DNA of 64,000 nt, taken from assembly GCA_013215375.1 (NCBI GenBank), contig JABSRB010000011.1:124001-188000 (forward strand). Reading direction: 5' to 3'. Shown here in pieces: positions 1-8,919 of the stretch (position 1 is the first letter of the stretch; the number at the start of each line of letters is the position of its first letter). A program made the position numbers and the translations under genes. The notes beneath the pieces were generated by a model. The model was given only the letters and a program-made list of their open reading frames with translations. It was not told the origin of the DNA and ran no database searches. This stretch comes from Oceanospirillaceae bacterium (GTDB lineage: Bacteria > Pseudomonadota > Gammaproteobacteria > Pseudomonadales > Balneatricaceae).

Positions 1-48
1 AAATTGCTTAAAACCGTCACTGATCATCCCTGCTCGCTTCCAGCACCG

Positions 49-2076
49 TTACACTTTAAAACTCCCCACTCGATCATTTAGTCGCTCATACAGCTCTGAG
101 ATTTTTTGAGAGTGATCTTCAATTATGCCAGACACTTCTTCAATAAAATCTGTCTGCTCTTTAAGACCCATCAGGTTTTTCATAATTGAATCTGACACTG
201 CAGATTGCTCCACCGTCGCTTGTGATGTCTGTTGTGCCATCTCTTTTACATCTTCAAAAGAGGTGGTTAATGTGTCAAAAACACTGACCACGTCTTTAAA
301 ACTCGCCATGGCAGTTTCAACATTACTGCGACTCTCGACGATTGAACCAGATGATTCTCTGACATTTCTCTTCAACTTTTCAATCATTAACTCAATTTCG
401 TTGGTACTCTCTTGTGTCTTGGTCGCCAGCAGACGCACTTCATCAGCAACCACAGAAAACCCCCTGCCCTGCTCTCCGGCTCGCGCTGCTTCTATCGCCG
501 CATTAAGCGCCAATAAATTGGTCTGCTCCGCTATTTTTTGAATCACTTCTAGCACGGTTGAAATCGCCGCCGAGCTCTGTTCTAGCTCATCGGATCTGGA
601 AAGTGCTGTATCAATACCAGACACTAAATTTTCAATTAACAAGCTAGAAGATTTAACGGCTTGTATGCCCTGTTTAGTTTGTACTCCAGACTGGTGCGCC
701 TCGTCTGCGGTGCTTTTTGCAGAGTCTGCCATTTGCACATTTGCCACGCTCATCTCATTGGCTGCATTTAATATCTGCTCAGACGCCACCACTAATGTGC
801 TGGTGATGCTCTTGGCTTTTGCTGAGACATTTGACAGTGAGATTGTCATATTGCCAAGATCATTGGATTGATTTTGTACACCGCCAATAATAGAGCGCAA
901 GCGTTCAACAAAAGAGTCAAACTCACCAGCCAAGGCCCCCAGCTCATCTCTGGCTTTTGAATTAATACGTTGGGTTAGATCCCCGTCACCTTCTGCTATT
1001 TCTTTGATTCGACCCGTGAGGTTTTCGATATTTTTGGTAATGCGATCAGCCACAATGTAACCAAAGGTGAGTGCCGCTAAAAATACCATCGCGATCACGA
1101 TACCGGCGGTATATTCAAACTCCACGAACTTTTCATTCATTAGTTGCTCTGACTCTCTCGCATGGTTACGCACTACTTCTCCCGCCAGGTTTAAAGAGTT
1201 ACGCACCGCAGAGAAATCACTCTCATCCGAGGTATGCTGATTCTGTTTAGCAATATAGGGCCCTACTATATCGATAAAGGTTTCACTATTTTGATACCAG
1301 CGGCTAAATAAAATATCAAAATTTTCGTAGGGTTTAGTTAGCTCAGGTTCATTAGATAAATAACTGCGGAAGGCGCTAAAACGCTGTACGACTTGACGTG
1401 CATTTTCATGAAAATCTTGGACATTTTGTTTAATGTCGCCATTGCTATTAATTAATTTTTGCACCGCTAAACGCGCTTGATACATATCTCTATCTGCATT
1501 GAGCACTTCAGTGATCGCTTCCACATAGCGTTCAAGATCCTTAATCGATGATTTTTTAGTCGCTTGCTGGGTTAAGTGCGCTCGCAAACTTTCTCCTGCT
1601 TTATCGAGAATATTTCGGATCTGCGCGAATTCGGTATCTAGCTCAATGAGAGCATCAACTTTGATGTTTCTGTCACTAGGCGTTAGTAATCTTTGAGCGC
1701 TAGAGTCTAACCAGGCTTGGAACAACCGGTCAAAGGATTCGAATTGCTCAAGTAGTTGTGGCTCATCAACTAAGTATTCACGGTATAAATTGAAACGATC
1801 CTTCACTTGCTGCGCGTTTTCTCGAAAGACACTCTGATTATCTGTACGACTACCTTGACCACTTATCAACATCTCTTGAGCCAAACGCGCTTGATATATA
1901 TCTCGATCGGCATTGAGTACTGCTGAAGTCGCTGCAAAATAATGATTCATCTGCGTTTTCATCGAACTCTCTTGCATGTTTTTTGAATACAACAGCAACA
2001 GTAACGCAGTAATTAATACCAATGCTAAAACCAGCATAGGTAGCAGTAATTTGACCCTTATTGAGTGAATTGTCAT
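49..2076 (-). CDS. Methyl-accepting chemotaxis protein with duplicated helical sensor region
   Basis: Inner-membrane chemoreceptor that would signal to CheA/CheW. A first membrane segment (about residues 9-32) is followed by a periplasmic region of about 300 residues, a second membrane segment, a HAMP domain and a full cytoplasmic signalling domain. The signalling tip is recognisable by the [19 protein letters not shown] motif. The periplasmic part contains two similar blocks, each opening with the motif VLNADRDxYQARLA and carrying a later ENAxQV-RF-YL-EP block, so the sensor looks like an internal duplication of a four-helix-bundle type module. The chosen ATG (MTIHSIRVK) has a GAGG box six bases upstream; a longer reading adds 17 residues without a ribosome site. 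No CheR/CheB-tethering pentapeptide is obvious at the C-terminus. The ligand is unknown and no che genes are nearby. Family call is certain; sensor subtype is inference. Confidence 0.93.
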   Translation of the reverse strand: MTIHSIRVKLLLPMLVLALVLITALLLLLYSKNMQESSMKTQMNHYFAATSAVLNADRDIYQARLAQEMLISGQGSRTDNQSVFRENAQQVKDRFNLYREYLVDEPQLLEQFESFDRLFQAWLDSSAQRLLTPSDRNIKVDALIELDTEFAQIRNILDKAGESLRAHLTQQATKKSSIKDLERYVEAITEVLNADRDMYQARLAVQKLINSNGDIKQNVQDFHENARQVVQRFSAFRSYLSNEPELTKPYENFDILFSRWYQNSETFIDIVGPYIAKQNQHTSDESDFSAVRNSLNLAGEVVRNHARESEQLMNEKFVEFEYTAGIVIAMVFLAALTFGYIVADRITKNIENLTGRIKEIAEGDGDLTQRINSKARDELGALAGEFDSFVERLRSIIGGVQNQSNDLGNMTISLSNVSAKAKSITSTLVVASEQILNAANEMSVANVQMADSAKSTADEAHQSGVQTKQGIQAVKSSSLLIENLVSGIDTALSRSDELEQSSAAISTVLEVIQKIAEQTNLLALNAAIEAARAGEQGRGFSVVADEVRLLATKTQESTNEIELMIEKLKRNVRESSGSIVESRSNVETAMASFKDVVSVFDTLTTSFEDVKEMAQQTSQATVEQSAVSDSIMKNLMGLKEQTDFIEEVSGIIEDHSQKISELYERLNDRVGSFKV

Positions 2077-2607
2077 AAAAACCTCATATATTATTTCGTA
2101 AAAAGGTGATGTACGTAGGGGATTCACTGCTACCGATATTTGAATGTTTGATCGTTTCAGTTTCGATATTATTTATTTCATCGAGCTAAATCTCGAATAT
2201 TAATAAGAACAAGAAATCCTGCCAAACTACCTGTAATCGATTGATACTGCTATATAATTCTTATAATCACATAATCCAAAAGGAACGACTCAGCCCAAAA
2301 GAAGCGCTTTGTACAGGCTCTTCCTAACAGTAGCAGCGATATTTATTTACGCCAGAGATAGGAGCCTAGCGCGCATTAGAAAATGCAATCTAGGAATTAC
2401 ACCCGTATTAGTCATCGCTGAAATCAGGAAAAAGCTTACATAAAGGAATATTGATAAGAATAACTGGCTGCAAATAGTAACAACCCGCTAGGTATCAATT
2501 TATCGAGATTCGAGCCAGAGGTTTTATCCAGATTATGTTTTTACTTACAGGGATAAAGTGGCAAAAGAGTGTGGATAGAAAAGTGATGTTTGATCAATCA
2601 AAGCGCT
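2077..2607. other. Intergenic stretch with no recognisable gene
   Basis: This ~530-bp AT-rich gap lies upstream of the chemoreceptor and downstream of the small secreted protein gene. I see no open frame with coding character, no tRNA and no tandem repeat. It presumably holds the receptor promoter just above position 2090. The rest could be decayed sequence. Confidence 0.4.
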
Positions 2608-2946
2608 TTATATGCATTTAACAGGTAAGCTTATTGGGCCTTGCACCATAATTTGTGATCTAAAGATTAACCTCTTCCCCCAATATACTTCAAGATAATA
2701 GGCAACCTTATGCATCGGTATATTAAACATTTGAAAATATCCGTACTCGTTAGTATAGGCAGGATTACTTCGCCCTAACTGCGGGTGCACCATTGATACC
2801 ATTAGCCCGGGGATTGGTGCTTGATTTTTCAGACTGCAAAATCCGCCTTGCACCGTGGTAGATTTTCCATTGCCGAAAGCGACACTGGATAAAGTAATCC
2901 ACAATAACAGGGAAAAAACGACTCTTAAGTTTATTAAGCGTTTCAT
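2608..2946 (-). CDS. Small secreted protein with carboxypeptidase-regulatory/transthyretin-like fold
   Basis: A 112-residue protein with a clear signal peptide (hydrophobic stretch about residues 7-24, cleavage likely after SSVAFG). The mature part has the pattern of a carboxypeptidase-regulatory-like (CarboxypepD_reg) beta-sandwich: a 'G-x-V/F-C...PIPGLMVSMVHPQLGRSNPAYTN' strand pair followed by 'YGYFQMFNIP', typical of these surface or periplasmic modules. Its start codon overlaps the upstream gene's stop by four bases (ATGA), with GAGGGG just upstream, so the two are translationally coupled. The exact function is unknown. Its pairing with a membrane protein that also carries a beta-sandwich domain suggests a two-part envelope system. 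Domain call is moderate; role is not assigned. Confidence 0.7.
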   Translation of the reverse strand: MKRLINLRVVFSLLLWITLSSVAFGNGKSTTVQGGFCSLKNQAPIPGLMVSMVHPQLGRSNPAYTNEYGYFQMFNIPMHKVAYYLEVYWGKRLIFRSQIMVQGPISLPVKCI

Positions 2947-3527
2947 CTTGCCCCTCCGTACGAAGGCGCTTGCGTAATGGGGGCAACAGGTTCCGTCGTT
3001 TTAACGATATTCTCAATATTACTCACCACTGCCGGGACCTTTTGTTCAAGTTCGATTGCTTCAAATCGCACGGTCCTGTCAACAAGATCGCCGATGCTAA
3101 AGGTTATCGTTTCAGGTTTATATCCAGGTGCTGAAATTTCTAACACGATATCTTCAACATGTGGATGGATTCTCCCTTTTACAATACCGTTAGTACCGCC
3201 ATCGAGTGTCCATGTTGTAGACCTTGCCCGAATAGTAACAGGCTCTGCTATCTTCACGATTTCGCCTTCAATTTTTATTGACTCTATAGTGTTGGGTTTA
3301 GCCGCATAAATAGCCAGTGATGAAAAAATAAGACCCACAATAAAAAAAGCAATGCCCGGTGCCTGTGTGCTTAATCTAAAGTTCTTTTTCCACTCTATTG
3401 TTAAGGCACTGCCAGAGTCCGTGGCCGCTAACACCATCGCTCCCTTATAGATGAGTACTATGCCTCCCACTACCATAATCAGCCCTGATAAGGCTGCTGC
3501 AATAACGGTATAATCAAATGTATTCAT
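2943..3527 (-). CDS. Membrane protein with PEGA-like periplasmic domain
   Basis: A 194-residue protein with two membrane segments (about residues 9-34 and 56-76) separated by a short charged cytoplasmic loop. The C-terminal ~110-residue domain is probably periplasmic. It contains 'GIVKGRIHPHVEDIVLEISAPGYKPETITFS', which reads like a PEGA/carboxypeptidase-regulatory beta-sandwich repeat. An AGGGG box lies eight bases before the ATG. The gene overlaps the next one by four bases, so they form an operon of two envelope genes sharing similar extracytoplasmic folds. I do not recognise a named family and assign no function. Confidence 0.65.
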   Translation of the reverse strand: MNTFDYTVIAAALSGLIMVVGGIVLIYKGAMVLAATDSGSALTIEWKKNFRLSTQAPGIAFFIVGLIFSSLAIYAAKPNTIESIKIEGEIVKIAEPVTIRARSTTWTLDGGTNGIVKGRIHPHVEDIVLEISAPGYKPETITFSIGDLVDRTVRFEAIELEQKVPAVVSNIENIVKTTEPVAPITQAPSYGGAR

Positions 3528-3596
3528 TATTAGCCCCTATTCTTAGATCTAATAAAACTTGCTTGCAGCCCCTGTTTTACTGAACATCAGGCTTGC

Positions 3597-4484
3597 TTAA
3601 GTCACCGGCACTAAGTTCAGTGCTCCTATCGACTCTTGTACATCCTCTGGCCAAATCCATAAACGGTAAGGCTCAGGCACTTGCATATAATCTTCAGGCT
3701 TGTGCAAATTACGCTGGCGCATATCTGCGCAGTACCTTGAGCGCCAGCCTAACTGCAACGAGTAGCGCATATCATCGCCTGCCACTAGTTTTTTAGTAAT
3801 ATTGTAGAGTTTTTCGCACATCCGATATTCATAGCCAGGCATAGAGAGCGCATTGACATACTGGCCTCTCTTTTCATCTTTTGCCGCCACTGATACTTCA
3901 ATCAATAACGGCAAATCCAACTCACCGGGTATGGTTGGGAACAATATAAAGGGTGCCGCCCAGCCACTTTCAAGCATGTCTAAATTAAATGAAGCCCGCT
4001 CACGCCTGGTCATTGCTGCGCGCTCTTTAGCACTGTACGAAGGGGATATATACGCCAGTAACCGACCATAGGTATCAAAGGGCTGCTCGGCACTTCTTAT
4101 AAACAGTTTGCGTTTGGAGCCACTAGGTTTAGTTAAACGTTGATCGACAATCTGCTGATGATAGGCGCTGGCATGTTTGCCCTGTAAGTATTGCAATGTG
4201 CCACCAGCAACATCTTCTAATTTAGGCAATATGTGTCGGGAAAAGGCTCTAGATACCGGCGCCTTTCCTGCTTTTATCCACAGGGCGAGTTGCGCAAATT
4301 TAGCATCAACCCGAGCAGCGCCTCTTTCTGATCTGGCCGTTACCTCTGGAGTATCAATAGATAACATCCTAATCGGCATGCGAATATTAGGTGTATCACC
4401 ATCGGATATATCAGTTAAAGCGCGTGCGCCTAAGGAGGGTAAGTTTTGCCCAGCAGGTGACCACAATATTTGCGTCTTATCCAT
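3597..4484 (-). CDS. Staphylococcal-nuclease-like (SNase/TNase) domain protein
   Basis: A 295-residue protein with the catalytic signature of the thermonuclease family. DGDT lies at residues 28-31; R39 and D44-T-P-E47 keep the exact spacing of Arg35, Asp40 and Glu43 of staphylococcal nuclease; and a YGRLLAYI block further on supplies the Arg87 equivalent. About 75 extra residues sit between the DTPE motif and YGR. A C-terminal extension follows the 'NLDMLESGWA' helix that normally ends the OB-fold. No signal peptide is present, so unlike most bacterial TNases it should be cytoplasmic. The start is the ATG preceded by GGAG seven bases upstream; a TTG four codons earlier overlaps that ribosome site. 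It stands alone between unrelated genes. Calcium-dependent phosphodiesterase activity is a family expectation only. Confidence 0.78.
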   Translation of the reverse strand: MDKTQILWSPAGQNLPSLGARALTDISDGDTPNIRMPIRMLSIDTPEVTARSERGAARVDAKFAQLALWIKAGKAPVSRAFSRHILPKLEDVAGGTLQYLQGKHASAYHQQIVDQRLTKPSGSKRKLFIRSAEQPFDTYGRLLAYISPSYSAKERAAMTRRERASFNLDMLESGWAAPFILFPTIPGELDLPLLIEVSVAAKDEKRGQYVNALSMPGYEYRMCEKLYNITKKLVAGDDMRYSLQLGWRSRYCADMRQRNLHKPEDYMQVPEPYRLWIWPEDVQESIGALNLVPVT

Positions 4485-4589
4485 TTTCAGCTCCAATAAA
4501 AAGTTTACGCCCTATCTATTAGTGCCATAGGTACTGATGAACCTTCACTTTAGAGCCAGAACCTACTTGTACCCAATAAAGCCTGCCGC

Positions 4590-6011
4590 CTAGCCTTGGC
4601 TGCTTTCTTTAATTAACTTAGCCAAATGCATGAAGGCTTGAATACGACGTTCAGTCCAAGGATGGGCAAAACTAATGCGTAAAAAATTCTGATAACGCTC
4701 TTGGGCACTGAATATTCCGCCAGGGGTAATCGCTAAACCTAGTGCGCGTGCTTGATGGTAAAGTTTGAGGGTATTGAGGTTTTGATCAAGCTCTAACCAC
4801 AGTACTAATCCACCCGTGGGTTGGCTGGCACTAACGGCTTGGGGTAAATATTGACGAATTAAGCTTTGCAATTGATCGTGCTGCAGCCGCAATTGGAGTC
4901 GGCGTTGTTTGAGGTGTTTATCTAAGCCGCCCTGTGCGATAAACAAACTCACCCCTTGCTGCAAGCTAATACCCGTGGCCATTGAGGTGGCTATTTTAAG
5001 GCGCATAATTTTTTCTGTGTAACTACCCGCCGCTATCCAACCAAGGCGCAAATCTCGTGATAGGGACTTGGAGAGCGATGAGCAAAGCAAGACACAGCCG
5101 CTATCATCAAACGAGTAAATAGTGCGCGGGCGCTGCAAGGAGAAATGCAGTTGGGCATAGATATCATCTTCAATGATGGCAAATTGATTGGCTTGGGCCA
5201 GCTGCAAAATCTGCAGTTTGTGCGTATCGGGCATGCAAGCTCCCGTTGGCGTGGCAAAGCTTGGCGACACTAGCAGCGCTTTGATATCCCATTGCACGCA
5301 CGCCTGCGCTAATGCCTGCGGACTAATGCCGGTAATTGCACTGCTGGGGATTTCCAGTACTTGCCTACCTAGTACTTCTAACAGCTCTAAAGCACCGTAA
5401 AAACTAGGTGATTCTATCGCTACTAAATCGCCGGGCGCGGTGGTTGCCATCAACGCTAATAACAATGAATGTTGACAGCCTGAGCTAATCACCACATCCT
5501 CAGCACTGCACTGCCCTCCTCCCAGATTAATATGTTGCGCCAGTTGCACCCTTAAGGACTGATCCCCTTGTGGCTGATCGTAATACAGTTGCTGCTGGCT
5601 ATTTTGTCTGCGCAGTGCACTGGATAAACAGCGCCTGAGCTGTTCATTGTGGGTCACCGCCTCGTTATCGATCAGTAAATCAAATGCGGCCCCACGACGC
5701 ATAATATCGATGATCACTTGGCTGCGTGAAATTAAGCGCGGGGAAACACTAGGGCTACTGGTAGCGGGCCGCTTTAATTCAGTATCTGCATCCCCAACTA
5801 ACGGGCGCACGTAATAGCCTGAGCGCGGGCGCGACTCTATCAGCCCTTGGGCTTCAAGTTGTGCGTATGCAGCCAATACAGTGGACTTTGAAAGCTTTGT
5901 ATCACGACAAGCAATTCTCACAGAGGGTAATTGACTCAATGGCGCTAACTGGCCACTTTTTATATTAGCGCGTAATTGCTCAGCTAACTGATGATACAAA
6001 AACTTAGGCAT
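4590..6011 (-). CDS. MocR-type GntR/aminotransferase transcriptional regulator
   Basis: A ~473-residue regulator with an N-terminal GntR winged helix (about residues 1-75, including 'SVRIACRDTKLSKSTVLAAYAQLEAQGLIESRPRSGYYV') fused to a fold-type I aminotransferase domain. The PLP-binding signature is visible as 'CSSLSKSLSRDLRLGW', whose lysine should form the Schiff base, and 'IIEDDIYAQL' carries the aspartate contacting the pyridine nitrogen. MocR proteins usually sense PLP or an amino-compound and control a neighbouring gene. Here the nearest target is the divergent ccoG gene ~360 bases away, or its own promoter. GGTACC and GTACCTGTACC motifs at about 6220 and 6270 could be operators, but this is untested. 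Start chosen at the ATG (MPKFLYHQ) after GTGAG. Confidence 0.88.
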   Translation of the reverse strand: MPKFLYHQLAEQLRANIKSGQLAPLSQLPSVRIACRDTKLSKSTVLAAYAQLEAQGLIESRPRSGYYVRPLVGDADTELKRPATSSPSVSPRLISRSQVIIDIMRRGAAFDLLIDNEAVTHNEQLRRCLSSALRRQNSQQQLYYDQPQGDQSLRVQLAQHINLGGGQCSAEDVVISSGCQHSLLLALMATTAPGDLVAIESPSFYGALELLEVLGRQVLEIPSSAITGISPQALAQACVQWDIKALLVSPSFATPTGACMPDTHKLQILQLAQANQFAIIEDDIYAQLHFSLQRPRTIYSFDDSGCVLLCSSLSKSLSRDLRLGWIAAGSYTEKIMRLKIATSMATGISLQQGVSLFIAQGGLDKHLKQRRLQLRLQHDQLQSLIRQYLPQAVSASQPTGGLVLWLELDQNLNTLKLYHQARALGLAITPGGIFSAQERYQNFLRISFAHPWTERRIQAFMHLAKLIKESSQG

Positions 6012-6054
6012 AGTACTACTCACTAATAGTGGAGTAAAAACGGAGATATAAGGT

Positions 6055-6129
6055 GAGACCTCAGCATAACTACTGCATTTGATAATACGGCGTTAAAAAC
6101 AAGCTCAATATGCTCATTTACACCAGTAA
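6055..6129 (-). repeat. Half copy of palindromic MITE-like repeat (family A)
   Basis: These ~75 bases match the reverse complement of the right half of the full element at 23260-23399 over almost their whole length: GAGACCTCAGCATAAC end, then a 'GATAATACGG-GTTAAAAA' core, then 'GCTCA-TTACACCAGTAA'. It lies immediately upstream of the MocR gene in the 359-bp divergent region with ccoG, so it probably overlaps promoter sequence. The remainder of that region (to 6370) holds GGTACC-type motifs and no gene that I trust. Confidence 0.7.
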
Positions 6130-6370
6130 TACCCAAGAACAGGGGCACACTGACTCCGCTATTTCGCTTGTTTTTGCCTTGTCTTATCTGCATTCGCTAC
6201 GTTATGCAGAGGTCTCAAGGTACCAGCCAATATTATTTATCATCTGTGCACTAAAATATAGTTTTTTGTGTACCTGTACCCTTTTTTTTAAAGCTTTAAA
6301 ATAGACGCATTATTTAAGCTATCCATCGGGCTGACCATGTTTTTCCTCCCGATGCATTCATGGTCCCGTT

Positions 6371-7873
6371 ATGTCTGAAAAAATTTCGCTGCTCAATATT
6401 ACACCTAGCCATGATAATGGCTTAGCTATCGATCTAACACTCGATGGAACAAGAAAAAAACCTCACAGCTCTGCCCAGTCAAAGCAGAGCCTAGGCAACA
6501 ATAACCTCAGCGCATTAATCAATAGCGGAAAAATTTACACGAAACGCACCAGTGGCTATTTTCAGCGCTTGCGTCGCTACTTCAGCTATCTGTTACTCAT
6601 GCTATTTTTTGTCATGCCCTGGTTAGAAATAGCCGACAAACCCGCTGTACTGTTTGATTTAGCCGCACAAAAGTTTCATATTTTAGGTATGACTTTTTGG
6701 CCACAAGATGCCGTATTCCTGGTGTATTTGTTAGTGCTCGCCTGCATTTTGTTAGTGGCGGCAACATTGATCATAGGACGAGTGTGGTGTGGTTTTAGCT
6801 GCCCGCAAACTATTTGGACGTTCTTGTTTATCTGGGTAGAAGACAAATGCGAAGGTGACAGAAACCAACGTATAAAATTAGACAAACAGCCTTGGAGTCG
6901 CACCAAGGTATTACGAAAGTCCACTAAACATACGCTCTGGATCCTGATATCTCTGGCGACTGCCTACAGTTTCGTCGGATATTTTTACCCGATCAAAGCA
7001 CTGCTTATTGATACCTTTACGATGCAAATGCACTATTTAGCCGTGTTTTGGCTGATCTTTTTTGTCTTGGGCACCTATTTAAATGCCGGCTGGTTACGCG
7101 AAAAAGTCTGCTTGCACATGTGCCCCTACGCCAGATTCCAGGCAGTGATGTACAGCGAAGATACCTTAGTCGTCACTTATGATACTCAGCGCGGCGAGCA
7201 GCGTGGCAAACGCAAAGCCAGTACAGACCTAGCTACAACAGGCCTTGGTGATTGTGTCGACTGCTCACTGTGCGTGCAAGTGTGCCCGGTCGATATCGAT
7301 ATCCGCGATGGCATGCAGTACCCCTGTATTGATTGTGGTTTGTGTATCGATGCCTGCGATACGGTGATGCACAAAATGGGTTATGCCAGCGGTCTGATTC
7401 GCTTCTCCTCCGCCAATGATCCCAGTGGTAAACGCAATCTATTAAAGCTGCCAAAAATACAGTGGCTAATGGCGCTTTCACTGACAGCAACACTGGTTTT
7501 TGGCTATTCGCTACTGGCAAGAGAGTCATTAAGTATCGATGTTATTCGCGATCGCAGTGGCATTTTATATCAGCTCAGAGATGGCGGCATCGAAAATACT
7601 TACCAAGTAAAAATCAATAATAAAGGCGCTGAACTTGAATCTTTTCAGCTAGCAATCATCGCTAAAGCGCCTTTTATATTGCGCGGCAATAACAACATTT
7701 ATGTGCAAAGAGGCAAGGTTGATACGCTGATGGTGAGTGTCTGGATAGCTTTGGAGGACATCAATGACTACCAGAGCGATATTCGTTTTGTGGTTAGATC
7801 ATCTCACCAAACTGGTGAAAATGAGGCCCCTATAGCCGAGCAGCTATCGAGCTTTATTGCACCGGTAAATTAA
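6371..7873 (+). CDS. ccoG: Cytochrome c oxidase accessory protein CcoG (FixG/RdxA)
   Basis: A 500-residue polytopic ferredoxin-like membrane protein. After a ~65-residue cytoplasmic N-terminus there are membrane segments at about 72-88 and 113-135, a CGFSC motif at 140-144, further membrane helices, and a CLHMCPY motif. A tandem cysteine region at about 295-335 (CxxCxxCxxxCP, then CxxCxxCxxxCD) binds two 4Fe-4S clusters. The C-terminal IgG-like FixG domain is complete. Family knowledge: CcoG binds and reduces copper for assembly of the CuB centre of cbb3 oxidase. No ccoNOPQ, ccoI or ccoS genes are in this window, so this copy is detached from its usual cluster. It is divergent from the MocR gene and convergent with the AraC gene nine bases away. 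The start has no strong ribosome site but the length matches the family. Confidence 0.95.
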   Translation: MSEKISLLNITPSHDNGLAIDLTLDGTRKKPHSSAQSKQSLGNNNLSALINSGKIYTKRTSGYFQRLRRYFSYLLLMLFFVMPWLEIADKPAVLFDLAAQKFHILGMTFWPQDAVFLVYLLVLACILLVAATLIIGRVWCGFSCPQTIWTFLFIWVEDKCEGDRNQRIKLDKQPWSRTKVLRKSTKHTLWILISLATAYSFVGYFYPIKALLIDTFTMQMHYLAVFWLIFFVLGTYLNAGWLREKVCLHMCPYARFQAVMYSEDTLVVTYDTQRGEQRGKRKASTDLATTGLGDCVDCSLCVQVCPVDIDIRDGMQYPCIDCGLCIDACDTVMHKMGYASGLIRFSSANDPSGKRNLLKLPKIQWLMALSLTATLVFGYSLLARESLSIDVIRDRSGILYQLRDGGIENTYQVKINNKGAELESFQLAIIAKAPFILRGNNNIYVQRGKVDTLMVSVWIALEDINDYQSDIRFVVRSSHQTGENEAPIAEQLSSFIAPVN

Positions 7874-7882
7874 ACGAGTTCT

Positions 7883-8797
7883 TCACGATTTGTTTTGGGC
7901 CTTTCTCATCACAATAGGTGACAACTGACGGTATTTAGAGGGCGTCATGCCTTTATAGCTATGAAAATGACGATTGAAATTAGAGATATTACTGAAGCCT
8001 ACATCAAAGCAAATATTGGTTATCGGGGCATCACTATTGACCAGTAAATCACAGGCACGGGTTATGCGTAAATTAATCACAAACTCAACAAACTTACGGC
8101 CCGTTGCGCGGCGAAAAAACTTAGAGAAGTAGGTAGGCTGCATGCCTAAATGCTCCGCCACTTCTTCAAGTTTAATGTCTTGCTGATAGTTTTCGAAGAC
8201 AAAATTTACCGCCTGATTGACTCTAGCTTGCTTCTTATCATCCTTTTTTACCTGGTAACTATCACTTGATAGCAATTGATAATCGTCAGTCGCGACCAGT
8301 AACGCCATAATTTGCATAAAGACAGATAACCGCCCCAAACGACTGCTTTGAGGAATGCTGCCTAAAAGGTCAGCCACTTTTTGGATCACTGTTGAATCTA
8401 AAAATTCGACGCCACAACGAGATTTTTGTAACAGATCATCAACCGCTTTCATTTCAGGGATGACGGCACTGGCAGAATCAATCCATTGATCCGTAAAGGT
8501 AATTAACTTATCTCTGTCCAAGTAGCTTTCATTATCAGTGGTTTCTGTAATCCAGTTATGCGGCAAATTAGGCCCCGTTAGGATCAAGCTATTAGGGTAA
8601 AAGTTACCAATATAATCACCGATAAACACCTTTCCTGAACTCTGCGTAATAAGGTGTAACTCATACTCTTGGTGGTAGTGCCAACAGACTAGCGGGTGCG
8701 GGTAGCCATGTTGACGATAGACAAAAGAATGCTGCTGTTGCGGGCTAATCAACTCAAAAGAAGGTTTTCTCTGTCGCTCGGTATTATTGTTATGCAT
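7883..8797 (-). CDS. AraC-family transcriptional regulator with cupin sensor domain
   Basis: A 304-residue regulator. The N-terminal ~110 residues have the cupin-like AraC ligand-binding pattern ('WHYHQEYELHLI...GKVFIGDYIGNFYPNSLILTGPNLPHNW'). The C-terminal ~100 residues contain the double helix-turn-helix with 'IKLEEVAEHLGMQPTYFSKFFRRATGRKFVEFV' and the family signature 'ITNICFDVGFSNISNFNRHFHSYKGMTPSKYR'. AAGGG lies nine bases before the ATG. Proteins with this layout typically respond to sugars or small organic acids. No catabolic operon adjoins it: its left neighbour is ccoG (convergent) and its right neighbour another regulator, so no target can be named. Confidence 0.9.
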   Translation of the reverse strand: MHNNNTERQRKPSFELISPQQQHSFVYRQHGYPHPLVCWHYHQEYELHLITQSSGKVFIGDYIGNFYPNSLILTGPNLPHNWITETTDNESYLDRDKLITFTDQWIDSASAVIPEMKAVDDLLQKSRCGVEFLDSTVIQKVADLLGSIPQSSRLGRLSVFMQIMALLVATDDYQLLSSDSYQVKKDDKKQARVNQAVNFVFENYQQDIKLEEVAEHLGMQPTYFSKFFRRATGRKFVEFVINLRITRACDLLVNSDAPITNICFDVGFSNISNFNRHFHSYKGMTPSKYRQLSPIVMRKAQNKS

Positions 8798-8854
8798 TAT
8801 TATTGCCCTTCTTTTATAACAGCCAATTGCGTGGATATCTTAGTATTTAATAGA

Positions 8855-8916
8855 GAGACCGCAGCATAGCGCCGAGAACGAAGATAATACAAGGCAAAAC
8901 GGCGAAATAGCAGACT
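8855..8916 (+). repeat. Half copy of palindromic MITE-like repeat (family A)
   Basis: This segment matches the left half of the element at 23260-23399: GAGACC-C-GCATA-C end, then 'ACAAGGC-AAA' and 'GCGAAATAGC'. It ends a few bases before the stop codon of the downstream LysR gene, so it separates the AraC and LysR genes. Identity is lower than for the 6055 copy, but the order of conserved blocks is the same. Confidence 0.6.
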
Positions 8917-8919
8917 CTG

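Noticed and set aside
2591-2602. FNR box from TTGATCAATCAA
   Set aside because: The spacer between half-sites is two bases instead of four, and it lies at the 3' end of a gene.
6110-6304. 64-codon open frame in the MocR-ccoG gap
   Set aside because: It begins inside a MITE fragment and has no ribosome site or domain pattern.
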